64,000 nt of DNA from [Eubacterium] eligens ATCC 27750 (GTDB lineage Bacteria; Bacillota; Clostridia; Lachnospirales; Lachnospiraceae), in assembly GCF_000146185.1 (NCBI RefSeq), contig NC_012780.1:372001-436000 (forward strand), given 5' to 3'. A program made the translations under genes and the position numbers. The notes below the pieces were generated by a model that saw only the letters and a list, made by a program, of their open reading frames with translations, was not told the DNA's origin and did no database searches. Numbering within the stretch: the stretch's first letter is position 1; each line of letters starts with the position of its first letter. This document shows, in pieces, positions 35,704-44,388 of this stretch.

Positions 35704-38151
35704 TTAATTGTTATTTCTTCTTTTAACAATCAGCCACACAACCATTAACACAACTCCTGCAGCACTAACTAAAGCCCCCTGCCACAGATACGGGTATCTC
35801 ATCTTAATAACAGTTGTTCCCTTATTCACATACATAAGATTATTCCTATGTGTTATATCCGATGAAGAGCTGAATATATCGTGATATGCAAGTGTTGTAT
35901 TAACATTATCATTATTAGATGTAATTGTAATCTCATTGTTTCCGTATTCCACCTTTAAAGGAACTATCTTTCTGTCTGGAAGTTCCTCTGATGATATACC
36001 ACTCATATTACTAAGCAACTGTCCAACAGATACGTCATCAGTCAGACTATAGAAATATGTAAGATTAAGGCCAGTCATTATAATATTATCGTTATTAACA
36101 GTCCCATAAAAATCGAGATTCAATCCATTATCATAAAAAGTTCCCCACACAGTATCAAGTCCATCAATATACACTGTATTCCATGTAGTATGTCCCTGAG
36201 GAAACATATCTGGATATATCGTTCCAATTCTTGTATCCATATCCGGATATCCGTTGTGAAATGTTATCAAACTGCATGTTACGCCAAGGAAATTCTGACT
36301 ATGTGTACGCTTATCCTTTGGTATGCCATCGGCATATATAATCACCTTAACTCCTGCTCTGCTTAGACGCAGTACAAGGTCTTCTGCTGTTTCTTTATCA
36401 TCATATGTAAAACCATTCAGGAACACCTCTTTATATCCCGACAGTTCTTCATATGTGTAATCATTAAGATTAGCAGAATCTGCTGTTTTAACTGCAGGGA
36501 ACTGCATTGATATTGCTGCTGCCCCAGAGCCTATCGCAACTGCCCTGTAACTGCTGATAACTCCCCAGTTGTCAGGTGTTTCAATATGGTAAAGAATATA
36601 ATCACTGTTTTGTTCCACTTTCTTATATCCAACCGTATTCGCAGCTGCTTCAAGATCATATAAAGAATTATTATATTGTTTAAGCAATGATTTTTTCACA
36701 AGTACAGAATCATCACCCAGTTCTAAGCATCTGTCGAAGACATACAGGAAATCTCCCTGTGCAAATGCTTTGTTAAGATTAACTATATTAGCAGATGTAT
36801 TAGCAGCTTCTCTTCCTGCACCAAATGTAGCATCAACCGGATTGCCATAATCAGAAACCAGCCATGAACCAGTTGCCCCCAGTATGCTCTCGTCCATCAG
36901 GGCAAGTCTCTGCTTTGTGACTGCCTGAGCACTTGAAATAAGAGTACTGTCCTGTCTTGCTGCCATTCTTTCCTGAACAGATATATCATTATGTTCACCA
37001 ACAATAAGGCTTAAAGATGGTATAGTATCTACCACCAGTAAAACGCAAAGCATCAAGACCAGAGTCTTCTTTAGCCTGTCCCACATAAGAAAGCTCATAA
37101 GAATCATACATAATGCAATGGATATGAATCTTAACATCCATAAATACTGGCTTCCTGGCAAGTGCTTCAAAACGGCATATGCTGATTTAGTTGTCATAAG
37201 CAGTATAATGAATCCTGTTACAAAGCCTGTTCTCGATTTCTTATATCCAAATAAAATGCCAAATACAATAACAACCAAAGCTGCAAATCCGAAATAAAAA
37301 TATTCAAAACCTCTTGTTAATCTTTCAAAAGGATTAATTGTTGTCCATAAATTCTGGAAGAAATTAGCCATATTTTCAGAATTATCAAGTGAAGTTATTC
37401 CACCTCTTAAGGACGCAACCAGCCATATTCCAAGCAGCATAAATCCAAAAATCATTGATATTACAACATCAAGTACTGCCTTCTTTCTGCCCTTCTGTAT
37501 CATATAAACAATTCCATATATAATCACAGCTATAGCCACCATTCCAGCATATCCAAGATGACACAATTCCATAAGTAAAAATGTAAATACCATAAGCGGT
37601 ATGTATCTTAATTTATGATTGTATAAATATTTATATACAGAATATATGAATACCGGCAGAAATATCATACTGAGACTTCTGGCAAGATTTCCTTCTATAA
37701 ATATTGCACACAGATTATTAGGCATAAAGAACCAGAGGAGTCCGATAAATGCTCCCAGATAAGGTCTGTTAAAGCCTCTTCCGATAAATGGCCATACACA
37801 TGCGCCTAAAAAACACACTCCTCCTATATAAAAAAGATATGCACCAAACTGGCTTCCACCCGCAAGATACTGACAAAATGCCATAACATAAGCAGGAAAT
37901 GGAGACCAATACCTTAAAATCTCCACGCCGTTATACCATGCAGAATCATATAAAGGATACCAGTTGCCCGATTTAATCGCATTATATACATAATCTCCTC
38001 TGTAGACATGATACATAGTATCTGAACCTGAAGGATATATTCCACTTGTCTTTACCAGCCAGACAACAAAACATGCTGTTGCAAAATACACGAATGGCAT
38101 AAGAAACAGCAGGTAAATTGCTTTATTTTTCTTTTTCAACTTCTTCTCCAA
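35704..38151 (-). CDS. PTPS-related polytopic membrane protein of the exosortase G system
   Basis: 815 residues: about eleven membrane helices in the first 400 residues, a large extracellular domain, and a C-terminal helix with a basic end (VKRRNNN). The fold and motifs (YPSGSDTMYHVYRGDYVY, a GT-C-like acidic site SGSD near the start) match the family called 6-pyruvoyl-tetrahydropterin synthase-related, named for its neighbour and not for activity. It may transfer a sugar or lipid-linked group. Last gene of the six-gene XrtG operon. Confidence 0.8.
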   Translation of the reverse strand: MEKKLKKKNKAIYLLFLMPFVYFATACFVVWLVKTSGIYPSGSDTMYHVYRGDYVYNAIKSGNWYPLYDSAWYNGVEILRYWSPFPAYVMAFCQYLAGGSQFGAYLFYIGGVCFLGACVWPFIGRGFNRPYLGAFIGLLWFFMPNNLCAIFIEGNLARSLSMIFLPVFIYSVYKYLYNHKLRYIPLMVFTFLLMELCHLGYAGMVAIAVIIYGIVYMIQKGRKKAVLDVVISMIFGFMLLGIWLVASLRGGITSLDNSENMANFFQNLWTTINPFERLTRGFEYFYFGFAALVVIVFGILFGYKKSRTGFVTGFIILLMTTKSAYAVLKHLPGSQYLWMLRFISIALCMILMSFLMWDRLKKTLVLMLCVLLVVDTIPSLSLIVGEHNDISVQERMAARQDSTLISSAQAVTKQRLALMDESILGATGSWLVSDYGNPVDATFGAGREAANTSANIVNLNKAFAQGDFLYVFDRCLELGDDSVLVKKSLLKQYNNSLYDLEAAANTVGYKKVEQNSDYILYHIETPDNWGVISSYRAVAIGSGAAAISMQFPAVKTADSANLNDYTYEELSGYKEVFLNGFTYDDKETAEDLVLRLSRAGVKVIIYADGIPKDKRTHSQNFLGVTCSLITFHNGYPDMDTRIGTIYPDMFPQGHTTWNTVYIDGLDTVWGTFYDNGLNLDFYGTVNNDNIIMTGLNLTYFYSLTDDVSVGQLLSNMSGISSEELPDRKIVPLKVEYGNNEITITSNNDNVNTTLAYHDIFSSSSDITHRNNLMYVNKGTTVIKMRYPYLWQGALVSAAGVVLMVVWLIVKRRNNN

Positions 38152-38166
38152 TCCGTCTTAACAACA

Positions 38167-38631
38167 TCACTGCTTAACAATATCGTCCAGCACTGCGTCC
38201 ATAACCTCTGATATTATCTTTTCATCAGCTTTCTTATTCAATATTGAATTACGTTCCTGCTCCGCTATATTTACAATATAGCTTCTTGTAGGAGTTTCAC
38301 TAGCCTCAACTCTTGTGAGCATGCCACCTGTCTTATATATAATCTTAAAAAATTCTTCTGCAAAATAATCAGTAACATTCTCAAGTGTAGGCATCATTGA
38401 ATCAAACGGCTCTGCTTCATTAAGAATCTTATTCTGATACTGTTCAAGGAACTGCGAAATTCCCTGTTCAAATATATTGAATTCAACAAATAAATTTCTT
38501 GAAAACTTAATATCCAGTGCAAACTCCCATGTATGTGGGTGAGTTTCACCTTTAACCTCATTAATGATAATATAATGTCTCATATTAAGGTAAAATTTCA
38601 GTCTGTATTCCCTGTACATATTAACTGCCAT
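38167..38631 (-). CDS. PTPS/QueD-like protein of the exosortase G system
   Basis: 154 residues of the 6-pyruvoyl-tetrahydropterin synthase (T-fold) type. HPHTW supplies two His ligands of the zinc site; RHY near residue 18 could supply the third. TLENVTDYFAEEFFK and EASETPTRSYIV match the family's helix and pterin-anchoring Glu. The catalytic Cys of QueD is not visible. Association with exosortase G loci is known from comparative genomics; a biochemical role has not been shown to my knowledge. Confidence 0.75.
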   Translation of the reverse strand: MAVNMYREYRLKFYLNMRHYIIINEVKGETHPHTWEFALDIKFSRNLFVEFNIFEQGISQFLEQYQNKILNEAEPFDSMMPTLENVTDYFAEEFFKIIYKTGGMLTRVEASETPTRSYIVNIAEQERNSILNKKADEKIISEVMDAVLDDIVKQ

Positions 38632-38662
38632 AATTCCGCCTCCCTTATATTACCTGTCTATT

Positions 38663-39745
38663 CTATCTGACTTCATACTTAACTCTCAACTTATCTACAT
38701 CCGCTTTGCTCTTAATAGTAATTGCATACATTATCTGCATTGAATTTTCCATTAAAAGCTGAAGGCTCTGCTTAGAATGCTTTCTGTTCATTCCAACAAA
38801 TATAAGAACAATGTCATTATCTTCATATGTGAATCTCAAAACATTTTTATCAAGAATATAATTAGCTCTTGCTATAAACTTTGCACATTCCTTATTATCA
38901 GCACATGCAATATGCATAAATGTTACAGGATAAATATCTCTTGCCACTAATTTATCAAGAAAAGGCATAATTGCCGTATTATCCCAGACATTATTGCGCG
39001 TATCATGCAAATCCTTCTCTAAAAGTTTCTTATTCATCTTAGAAACCATACTGTTAAGCTCCGCAACCGTCTTATCAGATTCACTAATCGACTTCTGCAT
39101 CCGTCTTAGCTTATGTGCAAGCAGCATAGCTGTTATTATAAGCACAAAAAGCAGAATCACCACATAAGTCTCCATCTGAATCTTAATCTGCATATAACTG
39201 TTATTATCCATAATTGCATTCCTGCCTGTAAGCAGGCACAGCTTATATGACTGGTTCTTATATTCAAATGTAACACCTGATGCTACATAACTATTCCCAT
39301 CAATTTCTATGAAATCATGAGTAACTCTGTTATTCTGAAGATTATTAAGAAATTTCGTGGCACTCTCTGACTCATAATATGTAGCTGTGGTAACACCTTT
39401 ATACCTGTTAGTTTCAAGAACATCTTTTACAAAAAGGATTGACTGATTCTTAGAAAATGTCCAGTATTTATTAGAAGATGAATTCATCGTCCCAAGAATA
39501 TCATTAATAATCTGTTCATCATCACGATTGCTTTTAAGATTAATCTGGTCTAAAACAAGCTGCACATAAGCGTCCTGCTGTGTTGCACACACCTCAAGGA
39601 CTCCTTCTTCGTACTTATTAATCCTTGTATATGCAAATACTCCGGCAATAACCGAGAAACATATTACATAAATAGTTGTGATAACAAGCACATTTTTCGG
39701 CTTTTTATTCTTCTTAACACGCTTCTTATTAAGCTTCTTTTCCAT
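38663..39745 (-). CDS. Two-helix membrane sensor-like protein in the exosortase G operon
   Basis: 360 residues: helix 1 (about 18-40), an extracellular region of about 150 residues, helix 2 (about 193-211), a coiled coil, and a cytoplasmic domain of about 120 residues. The latter (ending LRFTYEDNDIVLIFVGMN) resembles a GGDEF domain in strand order, with YEDND where GGDEF would be, so if related it is inactive. I assign no function. It is placed between the glycosyltransferase (1 bp away) and the PTPS-like gene. Confidence 0.6.
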   Translation of the reverse strand: MEKKLNKKRVKKNKKPKNVLVITTIYVICFSVIAGVFAYTRINKYEEGVLEVCATQQDAYVQLVLDQINLKSNRDDEQIINDILGTMNSSSNKYWTFSKNQSILFVKDVLETNRYKGVTTATYYESESATKFLNNLQNNRVTHDFIEIDGNSYVASGVTFEYKNQSYKLCLLTGRNAIMDNNSYMQIKIQMETYVVILLFVLIITAMLLAHKLRRMQKSISESDKTVAELNSMVSKMNKKLLEKDLHDTRNNVWDNTAIMPFLDKLVARDIYPVTFMHIACADNKECAKFIARANYILDKNVLRFTYEDNDIVLIFVGMNRKHSKQSLQLLMENSMQIMYAITIKSKADVDKLRVKYEVR

Positions 39746-39746
39746 G

Positions 39747-41144
39747 TTATTCCCTCTGATTATTGTTATTATTATCTTCTACAACATCATAATTAAGTGC
39801 ATTTCTTACTTTCTTTATTGCATTAACAGGCTTACTGAAATCACTTTTAACCACATCTGCAAATGCCCTGCATTCCTCTGACAGATTCATTGTTTTCCAT
39901 GTGCTGTCAGTTTCAATACTGTTAATAATTCCTGCAAGTCTTATAAAGAATACAGCAAAATTAAAAAATGGCAGAAACAGTATGCACCACCAGTGCCTCG
40001 TGTAATATCTTCTTATATCCTTATTAATTCTTAGGAAATATGCTACAACAATAAAATACAGATATCCGATAAGCGTATATAAACCAAATATTATTGCTGT
40101 AGATAGAATAACCGTTTTCCCAGAATAACCCACAACAATCAGGCATATAAGTGCCAGATACCATATAAGTCTTGGAAATGCAAATGTATGGTCATACAAA
40201 AGAGTTTTGACACTTATATTAGTAAAAAGGTTCTTTACCTTGAAAGACTTGTCCATAAACATCTTGGATACTTCAAGGCTTCCTCTCTGCCATCTCTGTC
40301 TCTGTGTATATAGTTTATTAACATTTTCAATCGGATCAACAAAAAACAGTGCATCCTCACACACTTCAACCCGTTCTTTCTGAAGATACCTCATCTGAAA
40401 TGTAATATGTGTGTCCTCACAGATAGTATCTGTGTTATACATCCATGACTTCAGAACTGCTGATTTTCTGAAAGCTGAAAATGCACCTGACAATGTATAC
40501 ACGGAGTTAAGCTCTGATGCATAACTTCTTCCCGCAAGGAAAGCCTGTGCATATTCCATAAACTCAAGTTCACGGAGCAGTCTTGATGGTCCTGCTTTAT
40601 ATTTCTTAATCTGCTCAGGCACTGTAAGAATAGATCCTGTCATACAGTTAATAGCCGTATCATTCTCAAATCTTGTAATCATATTGACAAGTGCATTCTT
40701 CTCAAGCATTCCATCACTATCCAGATTGATAATGTACTTTCCATCACTGTTATAAAGTGCCAGATTAAGTGCTCTTGACTTTCCCTGTTCAGAATTCATC
40801 CACTGCATCAGAAGTTCTGGAAATTCCTGCTGACACTGTGCATATATATCAAAACTGTTATCTTTTCCTTTATTATTAACCAGAAAAATTCTTATCCTGT
40901 CATTCGGGTAAGTACTGTCATTAATCGATCTGATACATCCATATAGTGTATCTGCCGAATTATATACTGGTATTATAAGCGTAATCTCTGGATAAACCTC
41001 AAGTTCCTTTTTATGGATTTTATGTCTCAGATTCCTTCTTATAAGAAGAAAAACGCTTCCTATCGCAGGAACAATTTCCATAATGAAAGGAATAATTATC
41101 CATCCGCCCCAGAAAAGAAATGAATTAAGAATTATTTTTACCAT
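39747..41144 (-). CDS. GT2 glycosyltransferase of the exosortase G system
   Basis: 465 residues, a processive-type family 2 glycosyltransferase: LIIPVYNSADTL, nucleotide/metal motifs NLDSDG, catalytic base in CEDTHIT and the QRQRW motif typical of polysaccharide synthases; membrane helices at the N-terminus and in the C-terminal third. The same type is a constant neighbour of XrtG. It may polymerise or add a glycan to the sorted protein or its lipid carrier. The gene overlaps xrtG by 20 bp. Confidence 0.85.
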   Translation of the reverse strand: MVKIILNSFLFWGGWIIIPFIMEIVPAIGSVFLLIRRNLRHKIHKKELEVYPEITLIIPVYNSADTLYGCIRSINDSTYPNDRIRIFLVNNKGKDNSFDIYAQCQQEFPELLMQWMNSEQGKSRALNLALYNSDGKYIINLDSDGMLEKNALVNMITRFENDTAINCMTGSILTVPEQIKKYKAGPSRLLRELEFMEYAQAFLAGRSYASELNSVYTLSGAFSAFRKSAVLKSWMYNTDTICEDTHITFQMRYLQKERVEVCEDALFFVDPIENVNKLYTQRQRWQRGSLEVSKMFMDKSFKVKNLFTNISVKTLLYDHTFAFPRLIWYLALICLIVVGYSGKTVILSTAIIFGLYTLIGYLYFIVVAYFLRINKDIRRYYTRHWWCILFLPFFNFAVFFIRLAGIINSIETDSTWKTMNLSEECRAFADVVKSDFSKPVNAIKKVRNALNYDVVEDNNNNNQRE

Positions 41145-41724
41145 ATGAGAAGTTTCCTACTTTCATCTTAACAATCTGTGGTTTCGTAAATACATAAAAA
41201 TACAGATACACACTGAGTACATAGAAGAATATTCTTCCTATAAATGTATGAAATACATAATATGCATTCATGCCTAAAAAATGTACCGCAAGACATATCA
41301 TTACTATTCTTAAAACATTACATAACATAATGTAACAGAAGCCACCAATTCCTATCATCAGCTTCTCACTCCAGTTATACACATTAAAGAATATTAGTAA
41401 TGACAGAAATGCCATGATTTCAATGATTCCCGAACACTCAAAATCAATAAGCAGTGTCATTGACGATGCACCCGTATGTATAAATATAATTCCGTATTTA
41501 AAGTATGCTGTAAATGCACCTGTTACATCCCCCACAATACCTGCCATTGTTGCAACACATCTTGCAAGAGGCATTGTAAGCAACGGCTGTACCGTCATCA
41601 TCATAATTACAAACAGTCCAAGACTTCCCCACATGAAGCTCCATGCATGAAGCTTTGCTCTCTTCGTTACAGAAAGTATATAAAGCCATATTATTATAAT
41701 TGCAATTACTATAATAGGATTCAT
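41125..41724 (-). CDS. xrtG: Exosortase family protein XrtG
   Basis: 199 residues with about six membrane helices. The exosortase catalytic pattern is visible: Cys97 in FECSGIIE, Arg139 in CNVLRIVMI, and HTFIGR (His159, Arg164) in the next helix. XrtG is the Gram-positive member of the exosortase/archaeosortase family; it is thought to cut a C-terminal signal and transfer the protein to an unknown acceptor. It lies 5 bp after its probable substrate gene. Confidence 0.88.
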   Translation of the reverse strand: MNPIIVIAIIIIWLYILSVTKRAKLHAWSFMWGSLGLFVIMMMTVQPLLTMPLARCVATMAGIVGDVTGAFTAYFKYGIIFIHTGASSMTLLIDFECSGIIEIMAFLSLLIFFNVYNWSEKLMIGIGGFCYIMLCNVLRIVMICLAVHFLGMNAYYVFHTFIGRIFFYVLSVYLYFYVFTKPQIVKMKVGNFSYGKNNS

Positions 41725-41729
41725 TCTGC

Positions 41730-43475
41730 TTATACCTGTATGCTGCCTTTCTTTTTCTTATATACAACTACTCCACATGTTCCAGCTATACATATGAAAA
41801 GTCCAAGCCATGCTCCAGATGATGCACCTGCTGTATTAATCCATTCCTGTCCCAGTCTACCAAACTGTGCACTAATCTGCTTGAAATCACTTACATCACA
41901 GCCAAGTTTCTGAGCAACCTTGTCAAGATCAAAATAAAACTCACATTCATCCCTGTTGCTTCCAACTGTAACTATCATCTTTCCATAACATATATCTGCA
42001 TCATTAAGTTCATTAATATTCTTAGATGTTCCCCATGCACTTGTGTCAAACATATAGAATTCATATGTACCATCACTAAGTCCGTCACGTTTAGGGTTCC
42101 AGTTAATATTCCCCTGTTCGTCAACTGTTACAAATCTTGGATATAGTACCTGATTATAGCTGTCATTAAACTTAAATGTCACTGCCTGTGTAAACTCTCC
42201 TCCAGCTTCATTAAGATGCTCCGGCATAACTGTATACACATGTCCAAGGACAGTACTTCCATTACTGAATAATGCTCCCGCAGAATCCACCATATTATGA
42301 TGTGTTCCGGCTGTAGAATACTGAATAGTTGTGTGTGGATAATATTCCCAGTCACCATACAATCCATCATACCTGATATCGTATATTATCTTATCATCCG
42401 AAGATCCATCATCTTTAATATTAGCAGTTCCTGATATAAAAGGCTCGGATCTGTATAATCCAAATGATATTGTCTTGTTATAAGCCGGCAGGGCACTCTT
42501 AGGAACTGCTATCTCCCACTGATTACCAACATGCCTGCAGTCAACACCGTCTACACCATTAACATATCCTTTGCTGTCAATCTGAAAAACAAGTTCGTAA
42601 CCCAGATCAGTAGTTATCGAATACCTGCCATTACTATGAGTTCCGGCTCCTGAAGCATCACCACCAGTTCCATCCTTCACATACACATATACATAATCAC
42701 CGTCAAACATCATAGCTGTCTTAGATATACATTCATTATGTGCATCATTAGGACATAATGCATCATACTTCTTAACAGCATCCCAGTCAGCAAACTCACC
42801 ATCTATAACAATTCCATTATACACAGCTTCTGTATCATCTTTTTCAACCTTCTGTCCGTCTAATACTTCAATATCCTTAATATCTACAGTTGTTCCTGCA
42901 AATGTAATCTTAAAATCCGAATTAGCAAAAAAATCAAAAGGAATAGCTGCCTCAACCACATAAGGTCCGGCTGTATTACCATGTGCATTATTAACAGTTA
43001 CAGTCTCCGAATTCTCTATATCCCCATACCATGAATTCTTTGCCTGTGCACTGTCTTTCCATCCAGTAAACTGAATCTTATCTGATATTCCCGTTGTTCC
43101 ATCAGCATAAGTAATACTCACAGGATTACTTCCCATATAGCTGTAGTCCCATTCAGTCTGAACAGTTCCTTCATACATAAAATAAAGCTTTGAATAATCT
43201 GATGATACCGCTGCTTTCCACAGCTTAACACCAGCAGCATCTGCAGTTCTTGCTGTAATATCGTCCCAGTCATCTGTATCAGAATCGACCACAATATTAC
43301 TTCCCTTAACAACTGGATTTCCCTTCAAAGCAGATGCATCAACACTCCCCAAAACATTTGATAGATTAGCAGTATATGTGTTCCTTATCTGTCCTGCATA
43401 TACTGATACCGGCATTGAAACAAGCAACGCTGTCATACCAGCTAATGCAGTAATTCTCTTATAATTGTGTTTCAT
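41730..43475 (-). CDS. Firmicu-CTERM surface protein, probable XrtG substrate
   Basis: 581 residues: a Sec signal peptide (MKHNYKRITALAGMTALLVSM..., cut after about AYAG), two similar domains of about 170-200 residues that each begin with I-V-D-x-D/G-x-x-x-DWD (VVDSDTDDWDD, VIDGEFADWDA), then a final domain and a C-terminal tripartite signal: GASSGAW motif, hydrophobic helix, and basic tail YKKKKGSIQV. That tail fits the Firmicu-CTERM sorting signal. It is the first gene of the operon and the only exported protein in it. Confidence 0.85.
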   Translation of the reverse strand: MKHNYKRITALAGMTALLVSMPVSVYAGQIRNTYTANLSNVLGSVDASALKGNPVVKGSNIVVDSDTDDWDDITARTADAAGVKLWKAAVSSDYSKLYFMYEGTVQTEWDYSYMGSNPVSITYADGTTGISDKIQFTGWKDSAQAKNSWYGDIENSETVTVNNAHGNTAGPYVVEAAIPFDFFANSDFKITFAGTTVDIKDIEVLDGQKVEKDDTEAVYNGIVIDGEFADWDAVKKYDALCPNDAHNECISKTAMMFDGDYVYVYVKDGTGGDASGAGTHSNGRYSITTDLGYELVFQIDSKGYVNGVDGVDCRHVGNQWEIAVPKSALPAYNKTISFGLYRSEPFISGTANIKDDGSSDDKIIYDIRYDGLYGDWEYYPHTTIQYSTAGTHHNMVDSAGALFSNGSTVLGHVYTVMPEHLNEAGGEFTQAVTFKFNDSYNQVLYPRFVTVDEQGNINWNPKRDGLSDGTYEFYMFDTSAWGTSKNINELNDADICYGKMIVTVGSNRDECEFYFDLDKVAQKLGCDVSDFKQISAQFGRLGQEWINTAGASSGAWLGLFICIAGTCGVVVYKKKKGSIQV

Positions 43476-43591
43476 GGTAACTTCCTCCCGTCTTTAGCAA
43501 TTATAATAAATAGCCGCATCTATTTAATCATTATCATTCAAATGTATTCAAAATTATTCATATCATTAGTATATTAAATCTTCTTATGTAC

Positions 43592-43620
43592 ATTTTAATT
43601 CATCGGCATATCTGTGTCAA
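43592..43620 (-). promoter_or_regulatory. Promoter of the exosortase G operon
   Basis: A perfect TTGACA and TAAAAT with a 17-bp spacer on the minus strand, giving a leader of about 110 nt before the ATG at 43475. No other good promoter was noted within the operon. Confidence 0.7.
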
Positions 43621-43665
43621 TTATTTAACAGAATTTTCACAAATGTATTGAATGTCTGGGGTCGG

Positions 43666-43705
43666 CTGGCTCAATGGCCTGTCGTCTGGCTCAATGGCCT
43701 GTCGT
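43666..43705. repeat. Exact tandem duplication of 20 bp
   Basis: The unit CTGGCTCAATGGCCTGTCGT is present twice in direct tandem, with TCGG immediately before and TCC after. It is much richer in G+C than the surrounding non-coding DNA and lies about 50 bp upstream of the exosortase promoter. Confidence 0.85.
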
Positions 43706-43783
43706 TCCTATAAATTTTATTTTTTGCTTCTTTTATAGGCATATTTCCTACAAAAATCACCTAAACTAATAAAAGCAACTCAA

Positions 43784-43827
43784 AAATACCCATAAAACAA
43801 CATTTACATGCTATCTTATGGGTATTT
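43784..43827. terminator. Hairpin in the 520-bp gap 43476-43995
   Basis: A perfect 12-bp stem (AAATACCCATAA and complement) with a 20-nt loop, T-rich on both sides. It may terminate the small gene at 43996. The rest of the gap (43828-43995) shows TTTATCGATGA/TTTATTGATGA-like repeats near 43936-43985 but no credible gene. Confidence 0.45.
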
Positions 43828-43995
43828 CATAATAAAATCCACTTATAATATCAAAAATCGCTGAAATTCAACCTATAAATCTATCATCAATACGACTACC
43901 TATAGGTATCACGTCAAATCCTGCCTTATACAAACAGTTTATTGATGACCATCGGTTTATCTCCGGCAGGCAGTTTATCGATGACAGGCGGCTTA

Positions 43996-44289
43996 TCAGC
44001 CATGAAGTCCAGCTGACTGACGAATCATATCCTCAACAACAATATCGTATATCTCCCCGATAGTACTGCAATACTCAAGTACCTTCCAAGGCTCATTAGT
44101 ATGGAAATGAATCTTGATAAGATCCTCATCGCCTGCTGCAATCAGACAGTTTCCTTCAAAATGTTCTGTAATATAATCAGCAATAACATCCTCATCTAAA
44201 TCTTCATCTCTTCTGTCAATAAGAAGCTGTGTATCATAACGGTATGCAAACTGATCATCCTCAACATCTACACTATGTATATCTGACAT
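43996..44289 (-). CDS. Orphan FakA/YloV C-terminal-type domain
   Basis: About 97 residues. FAYRYDTQLLID, CLIAAGDEDLIKIHFHTNEPWKVLEYCSTIGEIYDIVVEDM closely follows the end of the FakA (fatty acid kinase, DAK2-fusion) C-terminal domain, normally joined to a DhaL-type kinase domain. No kinase domain precedes it here. It starts at 44289 after GGAGG, so it is expressed on its own and is not an obvious broken piece. It could bind FakB-like partners or be a decayed paralogue. Confidence 0.65.
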   Translation of the reverse strand: MSDIHSVDVEDDQFAYRYDTQLLIDRRDEDLDEDVIADYITEHFEGNCLIAAGDEDLIKIHFHTNEPWKVLEYCSTIGEIYDIVVEDMIRQSAGLHG

Positions 44290-44388
44290 AAAACAATCCT
44301 CCATAATCTGTCTTTATGTGTGGCAGCCAGCATGTCTCACCCGACTAACCCGGGACATTATCTCATATATGAATCATAACTTCAAGCA

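Noticed and set aside
43666..43705. Tandem repeat as a CRISPR remnant
   Set aside because: There are just two copies with no spacer between them, and no cas gene is present.
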